Source: Eucalyptus grandis (taxonomy: Eukaryota; Streptophyta; Magnoliopsida; Myrtales; Myrtaceae). From it: 64,000 bases of DNA. The DNA is taken from the NCBI RefSeq assembly GCF_016545825.1, contig NC_052614.1, positions 21,284,559 to 21,348,558 on the forward strand, read 5' to 3'. The notes below the pieces were generated by a model. That model saw only the letters and a list, made by a program, of their open reading frames with translations. It searched no databases and was not told the DNA's origin. Below are positions 1-11,275 of this stretch, one piece after another (position 1 is the stretch's first letter; the number at the start of each line of letters is the position of its first letter). Made by a program: the position numbers and the translations under genes.

Positions 1-482
1 TTCACTCAATAATGTTTGTCATGTGTAAATGATGATTTAATTTTTTAATTTTCCTTTTCTTCCTCTGGTGGTCGCCAGCCTTCAGCGACCAACCAAAGGC
101 CACAACTCCGGCAAGGGTCGGCTCGTGCCTCGCTGCAGGCTCGCCCTTGCCGAGATTTGGCAAGGAATTCGAATTCTCGTGAGCCTTAGGTGAGGTTGCC
201 CTCTTTGAGATATGGCGAGGAGACCTCTCGCTGTGCCCGCCCTCACTAGATTTAGCGAGGGCAAGCCTCGCTCGCGGCTAGCAACGTCACCCCACTGGAT
301 GCCTACAAGAACAACTTGCCAGAGGCCCGTGAGGCCAACGTCATCGGTTGTGGCCTATAGCCGATTCTTGAAGGCTCGGTGATCAACGACTAGCCAAAGG
401 TAAAAATGGAAAGATTTAGAGAGAGAGAGAGAGAGAGAAGAAGAAGAAGAAGAAGAAGAAGAACAACAACAACAACAACAAT
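1..482. repeat. GC-rich repeat core with purine-rich flank; GA, GAA and AAC microsatellites
   Basis: Positions about 61-400 form a GC-rich island in AT-rich DNA. It repeats short words such as CTCGC, GGCGAG and TTGCCGAG, much like the core of the TIR element at 54935-55730. It is followed by a microsatellite block: (GA)n at about 418-438, (GAA)n at about 437-462 and (AAC)n at about 463-482. A small minus-strand reading frame at 82-264 matches nothing I know and follows the repeat composition, so I do not call it a gene. The left flank of any transposon lies outside the window, so termini cannot be checked. Confidence 0.45.
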
Positions 483-2306
483 TTAAAAACATAAAAATAA
501 TTTAAAAAATTCAAAATATTTAAAAATTAATAAAATTTATCCATGTCAACAAATTTCGATCAAAATTGGTCGAATGAATTCAATTGGCAAAAAGTGAAAA
601 GATTTATGATTCTATTGGCAAAGTTGAAAAATTAAAACTAAATTAGTAAAAGTGCAATATTTAAAACTTTCTAGGCAATTTTCCTAACTCCCAGGCAAGG
701 ACAAACAAGACCTCCAATATTTACTGTCAATTGTCTCGATAACCCAATACCCATGTACTGTGATTCTCTTGCCCTTTGATATATTAAATGTCCTAATATT
801 CTTGTAGCTTCCTTCAAATTTGATACACGGTCTCACCCAATTCCGGTCTTCCGTAAATATCTCCATTTAATCTTTAGTTGACCTTGAATAGCTATAACAA
901 GGTGACTCTACACATGAATTTGTTGGAAGAATATTAGATAATATGAAAAAAAAAGAATTTTGGAAAATCTATTGAAATGATGGAAAAATAAAATCAATTA
1001 TCTAAGGCACGCAAACACTATCCTTAAAGATAATTATGTCTCAGATTATGAAATTCGGCACAAAAATAATAAAAGAAACGAAAACAACATTATTTATATA
1101 ACCCAACAAAGAAATAAAAAGATTTTAGAAGGAAAAAAAATTCTCTTTTTAATTTAGTGTCTTTAAAGGATCGTGTTTGAAGTTTAAATTATATTCAAAG
1201 AAAGAGAGAGCTTAAGAAACTATTATAAATCAATTGGAATTCATAAGAAAGATAACAGTTATAAAGCTGTTATAAAATAATAAGGGTTTAGGAAAAAATA
1301 AGTCGAATTTTATAAAGTCGTTATAAGGCGGTTAAAGATATGATAAAGCCATTATACAACATTTCTAATAGTTTTTATGGTAATCATAACTTCTATCAAA
1401 TATATCAAAACTGTTGAAATATTCCAGTAGAGTTTTGGCGTTCGATGATAAATATGTTTCATTTCTTCACAACAATATGCTAATACACGTACTGTCATCA
1501 TTTGGTGCTAGCAGCGCAAGCAAGGGACCTCAGTGATATTTAAAGAAAAAAAAATCAAATCGGACATTGATCCTGCCCCATGCATCCTACAAAAAGAAAG
1601 TAGGCGTTATCGCAACCTAATTTTCATTAAAAAAAATTGTCGAAGTATTTTCATTCAAATTAGTCATGGAGAATATAATGACCAACGAAGAGCGTCAGCA
1701 TTGTTCTCTAGCTCTCCGTCCAACTTTTTTGTTAATACGAAAGCAAGTCCAGTCGAGTGTGCTGGATCTTCTGACCCAAAAAAAAACAAAACAAAAAAAG
1801 TGTGCTGGATCTTAAATTTCAACAGAATGGTCCTACGCACCTTTCATTGCGGAAATTACGCGTGGAATAATTGACCTTCTGGTGCAACATGCAATCGCAG
1901 CAGTTTGATAAGCATAAAGGGCCTTGGACTGTTAGATAGAAAGATCTTTAAATCAAGCACCTGTACAGAATCTGCACGCTCTCTGCATAGACTGAGAATT
2001 GGTGGAGATCGGAAAGGTGGGTGGATTGTGTTGTTTGAGCGCTCCTCAGGTAGTCGACGACTCCTTGCTCTTCTGTTTCCTGCTTTGATTGCTCCATTTT
2101 CTTCTGATTAAGTAAGAGGTGTGTGTGTTCTGTATAAATTAACTGAGTTCTGAGAGACATTTGTGCAATTCGCAGATCTGACTGTGAAATCTGGCTTTCT
2201 TTTAAGCCTCCACTCAATTAATCTCCTATTTTAAAACAGAAAAAGATCTCTTTGGTCTATTACTACATGATGTACATCCAAAACAAGAGAGAGTGTACAG
2301 TGGGAA
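483..2306. other. AT-rich intergenic DNA, no gene seen
   Basis: Mostly AT-rich sequence with short open frames that have no recognisable domain. The stretch 540-660, with phrases about 'ttggcaaaaagtgaaaag', looks like a decayed dispersed repeat. The sequence just before 2311 would hold the promoter and start of the NLR gene, but no convincing start codon in frame with the TIR domain is visible. Confidence 0.5.
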
Positions 2307-2310
2307 GGAA

Positions 2311-2758
2311 TGTCTACGACGTGTTTCTTGCTTTAGAGGGATAGATACTGGCAAAAACTTCACCGATTTATCTTTATACAGCCTTGTCGATGCAGGAATT
2401 CATAATGTTCAAGCATGACAATGAGCTTCATGTTGGTGAGAAGATTGGTTCAAACCTTCTCCACGCTATAACACAATCTAAGATCTCCATCCCGATTATC
2501 TCGAGAACTATGCATTCAGTGTCGGTGCCTTTGTGGGAGCTGGCCTATGTTGAAGTGCAGAAGAAAGGCAAGTCAAATAGTGTTGCCCATATTTTACAAA
2601 GTGGAACCCTCACAGCTGAGATATCCCACAGGGAAATTGAGAGATGCTATCAGTGCACATGAAAAGAATATGGACTTAAATGGTTGTGAAGGAATGGAAA
2701 GAAGTGCTCAAAGAAGTCAGTCTTTTGAAAGGATGGGAATCAGAGAAAATTGCTAATG
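2311..2758 (+). pseudogene. TIR domain exon of a TIR-NBS-LRR (NLR) resistance gene, broken
   Basis: This is exon 1 of a TNL-type intracellular immune receptor; in this family the TIR domain is an NADase and signalling module. Visible TIR motifs are YDVFL at about 2313, then GIDTGKNF, then the block ending LPIFYKVEPSQ in the 2547 frame, then KEWKE...LKGWESEKIANG up to a donor at 2758/2759. The pieces lie in different frames. A missing base near 2330 puts a stop into what should be a phenylalanine-arginine-glycine motif, and further shifts occur near 2400, 2510-2550 and 2680. No good initiator is seen upstream of YDVFL. The intron (2759-2869) ends at TTGGTAG and the next exon begins with the expected YEGSLVQIVV. 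The identity is firm; that it is non-functional rests on this assembly being correct. Confidence 0.8.
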
Positions 2759-2869
2759 GGTACATTATTCTCCATAAAAACATTATTTAGTTTCTCTTAA
2801 ATAAACTTTTCACGAATATATATATGTAAATGTTTCCATCCTATATTGAAATTCATTGTTATTTGGTAG

Positions 2870-3938
2870 GTATGAAGGATCATTGGTTCAAATTGTTGTC
2901 AGAAACGTTATGAGAGAATTGAAAGGACTTTATCAACTAGATGTCCCCAAACATTTGTGGGAATCGATGATCATGTGGAAGAGATTATGAGTGAGATAGA
3001 TGCTAAACCCAATGATACAAGCGATATTGGAATTTATGGAATGGCTGGAATCGGTAAGACAACTTTGGCAAAGGTGTTATATAACAAACTCTCTAGCCGT
3101 TATCATTTTCGTAGCTTTGTGGCAAATATTAGAGTAGAATCTCAGCACACGGGTATCAAAGAACTACAAAAGCAGCTCATTTATGACATAGTGGACGCCC
3201 ATGATATTCATAATGTCGACGATGGAATCTGTATCATCAAATCTCGATTTATAACTAGGGAGGTCCTTATTCTTCTTGATGATATGGATGATTATAAACA
3301 TTTTGATGTGTTGATCAGAGAAAAAGATTGGCTTCAAGCTTAAGAAGTATAGTCCTCATAACAACTACAAACAAGAGAATTCTTGATAGAGTTAGGCAGA
3401 TTACACTTGCCAACTTCCCAAGTTAAAATTGGATCAAGCATTGATTTTATTTAGTAAACATGCATTTGGAAGGACTTTCCTCTGAGTAATTATGAGGTTA
3501 TCTCCCGTGAAGTGGTATTGAGTATTGGTGGGCTTCCCTTAGCTCTTGAAGTTAAGGGTTCTTTACGGGGAAAAGCGAAACAGTGTGGAAACAAGAATTA
3601 CGGAAGTTAAACAAAGTGCCAAAGACAGTGGAAATGAGCTATGAAGCATTAGATGATAATGAGCAACAAATATTTTTAGATATTGCATGTTTTTATTGGA
3701 TCATCTAAACAAAGTCCAACTTATATGTGGGCTGCTTTCAGGTTTTTTTCCACGGAAGGGGATTGAAGTATTGAGTCTTAAGTCCTTAGTTAATATTGAC
3801 AAAAGATGGCAAGCTAATGATGGATGATCAACTAAGAGATTTTGGAAGGAAAATTGCTCTAGAAAATCAAGAGGAGCCTGAGCAGCGTAGCAGAATATGG
3901 ATTTATAAGGAGGCGGTAGATGTGTTGACAGTAACAAG
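2870..3938 (+). pseudogene. NB-ARC exon of the TIR-NBS-LRR gene, broken
   Basis: This is the nucleotide-binding switch domain of the NLR started at 2311. In order it shows: a linker; the P-loop GMAGIGKTTLA at about 3038-3070; the kinase-2 motif VLILLDDMDD at about 3262-3290; RNBS-B (SIVLITTTNKRIL) after a stop at 3341-3343; GLPLALEV near 3530; the SYEALDDNEQQIFLDIACFY block at about 3637-3695; and an MHD-like motif near 3815-3835 that reads MMDDQLRDFGR, so histidine of MHD is aspartate. The exon ends at a strong donor, AAG|GTAAGAG, at 3938/3939. There are at least four frame changes (about 2955, 3340, 3500-3560 and 3705-3790). Motif order and spacing are normal for TNLs, so this is a decayed copy, not a chance match. 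Confidence 0.85.
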
Positions 3939-6284
3939 GTAAGAGTTTTCTGAACTTGTCTTAATTAGTGAATGTGAGTCCATCTTCTCTTTCTTCTTTG
4001 AGATAAAACTTATCATCAATCCTAAGTCTCCTAACTTCTACCGGTAAAAGAGCTCTTTCGGCTAATTGTTGTTCTTCCCTGTTTCTAGGATATAATTAAG
4101 GAGCAATTTCTTGATTATTGATGGTTATCTCTATTTACCTCGTAGTATTGTAACGAGGACACTCTCCTTTGGTAACTTCAATACAACATCAAACTAAAAA
4201 CCATAATATTCGACAATGCACTTCTAGAAAACCGGCATCTACAACATTATATTATACTTTTATAAGAATATATATTTGAAATGATATGTCTTGAAAATAT
4301 TTTTATAAAGTTAATTTGACAACCATGTATTTTTAACAAACATATATTAACAATGCACATCTTCAATCAAATAACAATTATGAACTATTAATATCATAAA
4401 TTGATGAAGCTAAAATTTTAGCATTATATATATATGGAATTTAAATATTTTAACAATATATAACTTGACTTTTTTTTTTGGATAGAGAATCATCAATTTT
4501 TATATTTTATAAATTTATAAAAAAAAATGTTATAGTAATATAACCAATCAATTTCACAACCATATGCTTAATGTTGATTCTAAATTAAAAAAAAAAAAAA
4601 ATGATCACCACATAAGCTTTAGAATCGTTTCCTCACCTAGTAATAAGAATAATATCCTTATATTCTAATATGAGTTAAATGCACAACTAGTGATAGCTCG
4701 TCACTTGGTAATAGTTGAATCAGAGTTAGAATAACATTTTTATTGTTAGATCTAAATGGAAGATTATCCATCGTCACATAAACTTTATGAAGAATATTTA
4801 TGGGCAGAAAGTGATTGATCAAAATTAGTTAATGAGATCAATGTGCATAATATCAATAAAAAGTGGTAAATTTAAAGCAATGGATCATTCAATGATTTAA
4901 TTTTGCTGTCATGTAAATAAATATCGTGTTGAATTTTTGTGTGATGTAATTTTCATTATTAGCACGAAAGTCAAAAATACATAACTAGAAGTAATTATAA
5001 CATATTGATGATTCATTGGGATAAAAATATGATGAAATAGCAAAAAAATTAGAAATATGCTGCAATGTTTTTCAGCGAGCAGATTTTCGCAAATTGCAAT
5101 CAACGCTTAGAACTGAAAAAGGGATATATACAAAACATTTGAAGGAAAATAAGTAGTGTCTCGTCTTAAAGAACAAAGTTTGAAGGGAAGATTAAAACCT
5201 CCCAAAGGATCCATACTATGACTCTCATGATTTGTGCTCAATGTAGTTCATCACCTCAAATCAAAAATGAATTTGAGCTCCCAAAAATTTTGTTACAAAA
5301 AAAAAAAAATGTAAGGACTTGAGTTCCTTAATTATCTAATTTAATCAATCTTCATGTCCAATCTTTCTATAAGAAGATCTCATCCATCTATGGGCAAATT
5401 GATCAAACATTTAGATGACTACTATTTCACCATAAAAAAATCAATGTGACAATGAAATAAGAACATCAAACATGTGTAGAAATAAATAGGGGATGAAAAA
5501 TAATTTTATATTACGTTTTGATAAAAGAGGAATGTAAAACATGTTCGTGGTTTTTGGGATGACATTCTTGTTTTGATGGCAATTTGATAGAAAGTACTTG
5601 GATTGCAAGAGTCGTGTCGTTATTATATAAAGGATATGAGTTAGAGTTGTTCTGTTTCACGTATAAAGGACATGTATTTGATAAATATGTCTGACGTGGT
5701 GTGTGCATGAAGGGGAGAGATTCTGCTAAAATTTTGAAAGCATGCAATCTTTAGGAATTCAAAGGTGGAAATTTGAGAAAGGGCGTAGTCAAAACGGAAT
5801 AGTTTGGAAACACCCTCTCGAGCTTCACATTTTTGATAAATTAAATAGATAAGTTTTTTTAGAAGTCCTAAAACTTGTTGTGAAAATACTTTGAGTTCTA
5901 AAACTTTGAAAAGTGCAATCAAATCTTAAAATTATCAAAATTAATCCAATCAAATCTTTCCATTGATTCAATTTTTGAAAATTTTAGGACTGTTTACTTT
6001 AAGAGCAAATTTTAGAACTTGATTGCACTTTTAAAAAGTATTAAAACTCAATTGCACTTCCATAATAATTTTTAAGATTTCCAGTGCTTTTTATCCGTAA
6101 ATTAAATAAATAGTATGTATTTTAGCAAGAAAGAAAAAGAAAAGATATATAATATGCAACTACAACCGATTATTTCCACAAAGTGGAAGATGAGAACACA
6201 TAATCGGATGACAGATCAATTTTCTTATATAGAGTTCTCATCTCGTCATTCAAAAGAGTTACAATCACGATGTTTCTAATTCAG
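3939..6284 (+). other. Long AT-rich intron between NB-ARC and first LRR exon of the NLR
   Basis: It is bounded by the donor GTAAGAG at 3939 and the acceptor TTCTAATTCAG at 6284. At about 2.3 kb it is long for a TNL intron and contains no recognisable exon. The reading frames at 4909-5103 and 5511-5922 (minus) have no domain. It carries an inverted repeat at 5845-6065, suggesting that the intron was enlarged by a small insertion. Confidence 0.55.
5845..6065. repeat. Imperfect inverted repeat (hairpin or MITE-like) inside the NLR intron
   Basis: The stretch around 5906-5937 (aaaagtgcaatcaaatctta) is matched on the opposite strand by 6004-6036 (reverse complement aaaagtgcaatcaagttcta). The outer words 'agtcctaaaac' near 5859 and 'attttaggact' near 5980 are also mirrored. 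Arms are imperfect and no clear target duplication was found, so transposon identity is only suggested. Confidence 0.4.
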
Positions 6285-6567
6285 GGCAATTCTAAGATTG
6301 AGGCCCTTTTGTCTCGATGAATGTGACTACAGAAGAACCTACACAAGCGAACAATTTGAAGGACTGACCAACTTAAGGTTTCTCAAAGTGTGCGGTGCGA
6401 TTTCACAGAGAGATTTCCATAACTTGCTTCCTCACTTAAAATGGCTTCAGTGGGAGCATTGTCCCACAAATTTCCGAGCAGCCAACTTTCATCCAAGGGA
6501 ATTAGTTGTGCTCAATCTGTCATGGAGTAAGATATCAGAGGATTTGGGGAGGATGGGGTCCCTCAAG
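6285..6567 (+). pseudogene. First LRR exon of the TIR-NBS-LRR gene
   Basis: It starts after the acceptor TTCTAATTCAG and reads the typical post-NB-ARC TNL segment: GNSKIEAL, then TSEQFEGLTNLRFLKVCG, then LLPHLKWLQWEHCP (LRR_3 type), then LVVLNLSWSKI, and ends at CTCAAG|GTAAGATG (6567/6568). This exon is almost intact: an extra T in the run near 6307-6310 is the one visible frameshift. Together with 2311-3938 it gives the standard TNL exon order. The exon encodes the start of the leucine-rich repeats that sense or bind effectors in this family. Confidence 0.8.
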
Positions 6568-7260
6568 GTAAGATGTAGAGAAGGCATATCTCTTATGAAT
6601 AATCACTTGTCTGAAGGTCCCATTGCACCAAGTTCTCATTCCTTTTCTCATAAAGGTTTAATATCCTTCCTCAAATTAAGGATTTTCCTCTAAATAAAAA
6701 GAATTATATAGGCACCTAAAGATACCAAGCTTATATGCCCCTTATAAACTTAAATTGATAATATCTTAACGAGCAGTCATGCATAACATCAGACATACTA
6801 CAAACAATCTTCCTTTAACTAAATGGTTTATGGCTTCTAAGTTAATCTCTCGCCATGTAAACGGTATGCCCTTTTAGCGATTCTTGCTATATTCCTCTAT
6901 CAATCTTCTTTCATGAGAAATGAAGTGTTATTACGTTCACAAACAATCTAACCGCTTTTTCCATGAAATGCATTAAAATGGTCATAGATAGAGTCAATTA
7001 TTTTAGAAACAAAGTAAACTCTACTATTTCAAAATAAGTTCTTTGCTTCATAATAGTTTTGGTGAGGACGAATTATTTGTTATCTTCGTAGTGCTAATTG
7101 GTTGGTTTATTTTAGCCAAATTGGAAGATTTGCCTAATGCAATACAAAAATATAGTTAGCACTTGTATATCCCCAACATTCTTTTTGCCAATATATATAT
7201 ATATATATATAAGTCTAGATTAAAAAGGAGTAGGAGCATGGGTATTTTTAGGAACATTAA
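6568..7260 (+). other. NLR intron, AT-rich, with an (AT)n microsatellite
   Basis: This is non-coding sequence between two LRR exons. It starts with GTAAGATG and includes an (AT)n run at 7191-7211. The acceptor for the next exon could not be fixed with confidence; LRR-like coding resumes by about 7290. Confidence 0.5.
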
Positions 7261-7499
7261 AAGTCTAAAAAAACAGAAGTAGTAGAAATCACATGTTGCA
7301 ACGAGATCAATCTCACTGAGGTATTCTCTCTCTTTCGAGATGGCAATCAGCTAAAAGTTCTTAACCTCACGAGGCTGTCGATCTTTGAGAAGAACCGACC
7401 TGTCGCTTATAAAAGCTTGGAGATTTTAATTCTTGAAAGAATGCGAGAATATGGAAGAGATTGATTCTTCTATCGAGACATCAAGACCTCGTCTCCTTG

Positions 7500-8095
7500 A
7501 ATATCGATGGTTATACGAGGCTTTGGAGGAGCTACCTAAAGGAGTAGGTAGAATGGAAAAGGTGAGGAGCTATTCATAAATGACACTAGCATACAAGAGA
7601 TTCCGCTTTCGGGAGATGGTTTGATGAAGCTAGAGACTTTCGTGCTTCATGTTGTAATCTTTTGGAGAGCTACGGTAGGGAGTAGGTAGAATGGAGAAAA
7701 ATTGAGGGAGCTTCTCATAGATAACACATCTGTACAAGAGATTCGATATCGGGGAGATGGTTTGATGAAGCTGGAGACTCTAAGTGCCTCCCATTTTGTA
7801 GGAGGGCTGAAGGAGCTACCCTACGAAGTAGGTAGAATGGAAGAATTGAGGAGCTTATCTTGGATCATACTAATATACAAAAGAGATTCCGATATACGGA
7901 AGTGGTTTGATGAAGCTCTGATTCTAAATGTTAGTAGTTGTAGGAGAATAGAGGAGCTACCAGCACAAGTAGGTCATATGAAAGAATTAAAGAGAGCTTC
8001 TCATAAATGACACCGCTATACGAGAGATTCGATATCAAGTGGTGGTTTAATGAAGCTGAAGACTCTCGTGCCTCATATTGTAGAAAGAACTTGCT
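7500..8095 (+). repeat. Four tandem copies of a 138-146-bp LRR-coding unit
   Basis: Copies begin at the word GAGCTAC at 7529, 7667, 7813 and 7954. Each has 'gtaggtagaatggaa', a 'cttctcatagatgacac' block, 'gagattc(c)g' and 'gatggtttgatgaagct'. Each unit encodes roughly two LRRs (consensus start ELPKxVGRMEELRSL). Copies differ by small indels, so the reading frame is lost between them. Confidence 0.8.
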
Positions 8096-8109
8096 CAACT
8101 TCCAAATTC

Positions 8110-8520
8110 TAGGCTCTCTTACATTGTTACATCGGTTGGACCTATCTCATTCGGGGATTGAAAAGATTACCTGAATTCATGAGCTCCTTTAATTTGCTAA
8201 CTCGGCTGAACCTATCTTATTTAGGGATCAAGGAATTACAGATCGTGGGCTCTCTTAAGTGGTTAACTCAGCTGGACCTATCTCATTCGGAGATTGAAAA
8301 GGTACCTAAATCCATAAGCTCCCTCGTGTCATTAACTCAACTGCACATATCTCATTCATGGATTGAAGAATTACCAAAAGCCATGAGCTCCCTTGAATCA
8401 TTAACTCTATTGGACCTATCCCATTCGAGGATCGGAGAATTCCCAAAATTCATGAGCTCCTTGTGTCACTAGCTCAATTGGACCTATCTCATACAGGGAT
8501 TGAAGGAGTTGCCAGAATCC
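8110..8520 (+). repeat. Tandem 69-bp LRR units (23 residues each)
   Basis: About six consecutive repeats each carry the phrase 'gacctatctcattc' or a close variant and 'catgagctcc'. They encode 23-residue LRRs (L..LDLSHS.IE.LPK.MSSL). Units three to five share one open frame (8158-8472). This is the classic plant-specific LRR length and continues the NLR. Confidence 0.8.
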
Positions 8521-8900
8521 ATTGGTTGTCTAAGAAGCTCCAAATTCTTAATGTCTCTTGTTGTGGATTAGCCAGCATTCCCCACTCCATAGGCGATGCA
8601 GCATATCTATCTCTACTTGACCTAAGGCAATGCAACAAACACTCAACTTCCAAACTCCATAGGCTGCCATGTCTTTGCAGCACTTGTTGTTACAAGGATG
8701 CCACTTGTTGAAGAGATCTGACTCAATCAAAAGTTGACATCATTGATTGAGTTAGATTTAAATTCTCGGCAATTGTGGAATTACCATACGGGTTGTGAAT
8801 TTGCAGAATTTGACAGACTTGGACATTCGTGGAACTTACATAACAAGATTGCCTGTGGGCTTCCAAAACTCTACAATATTTAAACAATAAACATCACCAT

Positions 8901-9486
8901 CATTTCACAGTTTAAGCTGTCATTTTTGTGGGCGGCTCTTTGTTGTCAAGTTCGACGTCCTTCTAATCTAGATTGTTGATTTTCACGGATATGCCTCGGT
9001 TGATGTCCTAGTTTGCTGATTGTAATTCTTTTCGATGCAGATTTTCAATAGAAATGGTCAGCTTATAAATTTTGCTTTGATATCAATTGGTTTACGTCAT
9101 GTTTATTCATATTTGCACTTGCCATTAATATAAAGTATTCTAGGGGATTGTCGGCGTATGTTTCAGAGAATGTTGCAGGCCTGAAAGCGGGGCTGGACAG
9201 CCACCGTTTGGAGATGTTTTAAGGCCTGGTATCTCGGACTCTACATAGAATTACAGCAGAAATTAAGGCAATCGATTTTCTCCCGGCATTTCTTCTGCAC
9301 CAGCAGCAAGACATGTACAGAAGACAAGAGACCCGCCAGCGTGAATTTTAATCGACAAGGACATCGGAGCCCCTGAATCGCTTAACTCCTCACGCTTTCC
9401 CAGTTCTTGCTCCTGCCGGTTTGGATCCCCCTAAGCACCATTTATCCTCAATTTGTTGCCCCACAGCGACCCCCGCTAACAAGACT
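8901..9486. other. Region downstream of the NLR, no gene seen
   Basis: About 590 bases of mixed composition follow the last LRR-like sequence. I see no domain-bearing frame, no clear polyadenylation signal and no repeat shared with the rest of the window. Confidence 0.4.
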
Positions 9487-10130
9487 GAAGGGGCTGTTTA
9501 GGAACGTTTACATTCTTTGATTTTTCTGTTTTTCTCTCCAGAATAGAAAAAGAACAAAAATGTCAGATTTGATAACGTCAGTAATTTTTATTCCCGAAAT
9601 AGAAAATGGCTAGGAAATAGATTTAGAACAAAAGCAATAAGTAAAAAAAAAAAAAAATGCTTCTTGTTCCCAGAAACAATTTCTAAAAATAAATTATTTT
9701 TCTTTTCTTTTTCCTTTTCTTCTTCCTTGCCAGCCTCACCCACTTTTGCCATGGTGCCTCCACCCGACCTGGCGCTCGCCGGCCGACCCAGGTGCCTGCC
9801 ACCGCCCTGCGGTAGACTACCACTGCCGGCTAACCACCTATCGGCTGCTTGCTTTTGCCGGCCAATACGCTAGTCAACCACCGTCATCTACCACCAGGGT
9901 AATCGCCGCCGCCCATTGCCGATCAATCAGCGCTGTAACCCGGTTGCTGCCATTGACTTACGGTCGACCGCCATCGGATATCATCCACCAGCCAACCCTT
10001 TGTCGACCACCAATCACCGCTAGCCACTAAATGACAACGGCACAGGCGTAGGCGATGGTCGGTGTGAGCAGCGGCAATCGCTAATGACGACAAGGAGAAG
10101 AATAAGAAAAGAAAAAAAATAAAAAATCTT
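9487..10130. mobile_element. Candidate GC-cored TIR transposon, one end recognisable
   Basis: The left end GGGGCTGTTTAGGAACG (about 9490) resembles the GGGxxxGTTTG-type terminus of the better-defined element at 54935-55730. As there, it is followed by a T/A-rich part full of 'gaacaaaa' and 'cccgaaatag' words, a GC-rich core (9730-10075) dense in CCGCC and GCCGGCC, and a purine-rich stretch (10080-10120). The right terminus is not found: sequence from 10130 looks like another repeat ('ctttgggtccttatttgagat' appears twice). No coding capacity. Open frames in the core follow its composition. Confidence 0.4.
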
Positions 10131-11239
10131 AAAATTTACCCGCCCAGTGAGTCCTTCTTTGAGATTAAATAACCACTTTGGGTCCTTATTTGAGATAGAC
10201 TTTAACTCGAGATCCTCTTTTGAAAAAAAGGAATGCACTTTGGGTCCTTATTTGGGATTTTCCCAATATTTTTAATCTTTTTAAGAACTTTATTCGGTCT
10301 AGTTTGGGAAAATTATAAACTCGCGAGGCTGAGATAAGTAAAAAAGGCGGCCTAATCGAATTGAGTTATTCAAAGCGAAATAAAAATATCAAACCCAATT
10401 TTCTCTCCTCTCTTTAGAAACGGATCTTATAAATTCTTGAAATAAATAATTTTTAAGAATTTATAAGATTCATATAACCTATCTATTTTAGAATAATAAA
10501 ACTCAAATAAACCTCCTTTTCTTAAGAGAGAATAAAAATGAGCCTTTTTCTCAGTTTTAAAAATACAATTAGCGAATTTCAAATTATCATTCAACTGGAA
10601 TTTATCCAGAAGGATGAATCCATTCTGCCGGATACGTGAGCTACGCTCCACTCTCGATCGATTCCAAAATTTGCACAAATTTGAAAGGCTCTTCTTTGCA
10701 AATAAAGACGCACGTAAATTCATCGCCCATCGACACACTCCGTCGTTGAAGAGCGAGCTAGCTGCGAGCCTGTTCCAATGAGGGAGAAGATATGATTGGA
10801 AAATGAAAGATTGGAAACGAGAATATTGTGTTTAGGGTTTTGAATTTAAGTTGATTGTGATCTTCCAAGCATCTATGTGATTGAGTTAGATAGTTTGTAA
10901 GAACATGGAAAGATGTTGGCCACGAAGGCAACTTCAGGTAAACCCAGTACAAACCTATTCCTTGAATTTAATAATAATAAAAGGTAAAAAAGTCATAAAT
11001 TTCATTAAAAATTTCAAAAATCATAAAAATAATAAAAACTTAGAAAATCCTTAAAAAATAATAAATTATTTAAATTCGAAAAAAATCATAAAGATCATTA
11101 ACAGGTTCAGAAAATTGAAAAATATTTAAAAATTCCAAAAATTTATAAAAAATAATTTAAAAATAAAATTCCAAAAAATAATTTTAAATTTTAAAAATCC
11201 AAAAATCATTAAGAAATTTAAAAATTCGGAAATTCATAA

Positions 11240-11275
<36 letters not shown>

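Larger units (their letters stand above)
7270..8900 (+). pseudogene. C-terminal LRR region of the TIR-NBS-LRR gene, broken and repeat-rich
   Basis: This is leucine-rich repeat coding sequence that completes the NLR begun at 2311. It opens with segments like LTRLSIFEKN and SLEILILERMREYGRD, passes through four copies of a roughly 47-residue unit (7500-8095), then about six 23-residue repeats of the form LTQLDLSHSxIExLPKxMSSLxS (8110-8520), and ends in a short variable tail by about 8880 (ILNVSCCGLASIPHSIGDAAYLSLLDLRQC in one frame). Frame changes occur at least near 7450, 7565, 7690, 7850, 7995, 8145, 8470 and 8705. The tandem internal structure suggests recent unequal exchange in the LRR. Confidence 0.75.

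Noticed and set aside
7191..11272. (AT)n runs as possible origins or matrix-attachment signals
   Set aside because: Simple microsatellites common in plant introns and spacers; nothing else supports a function.
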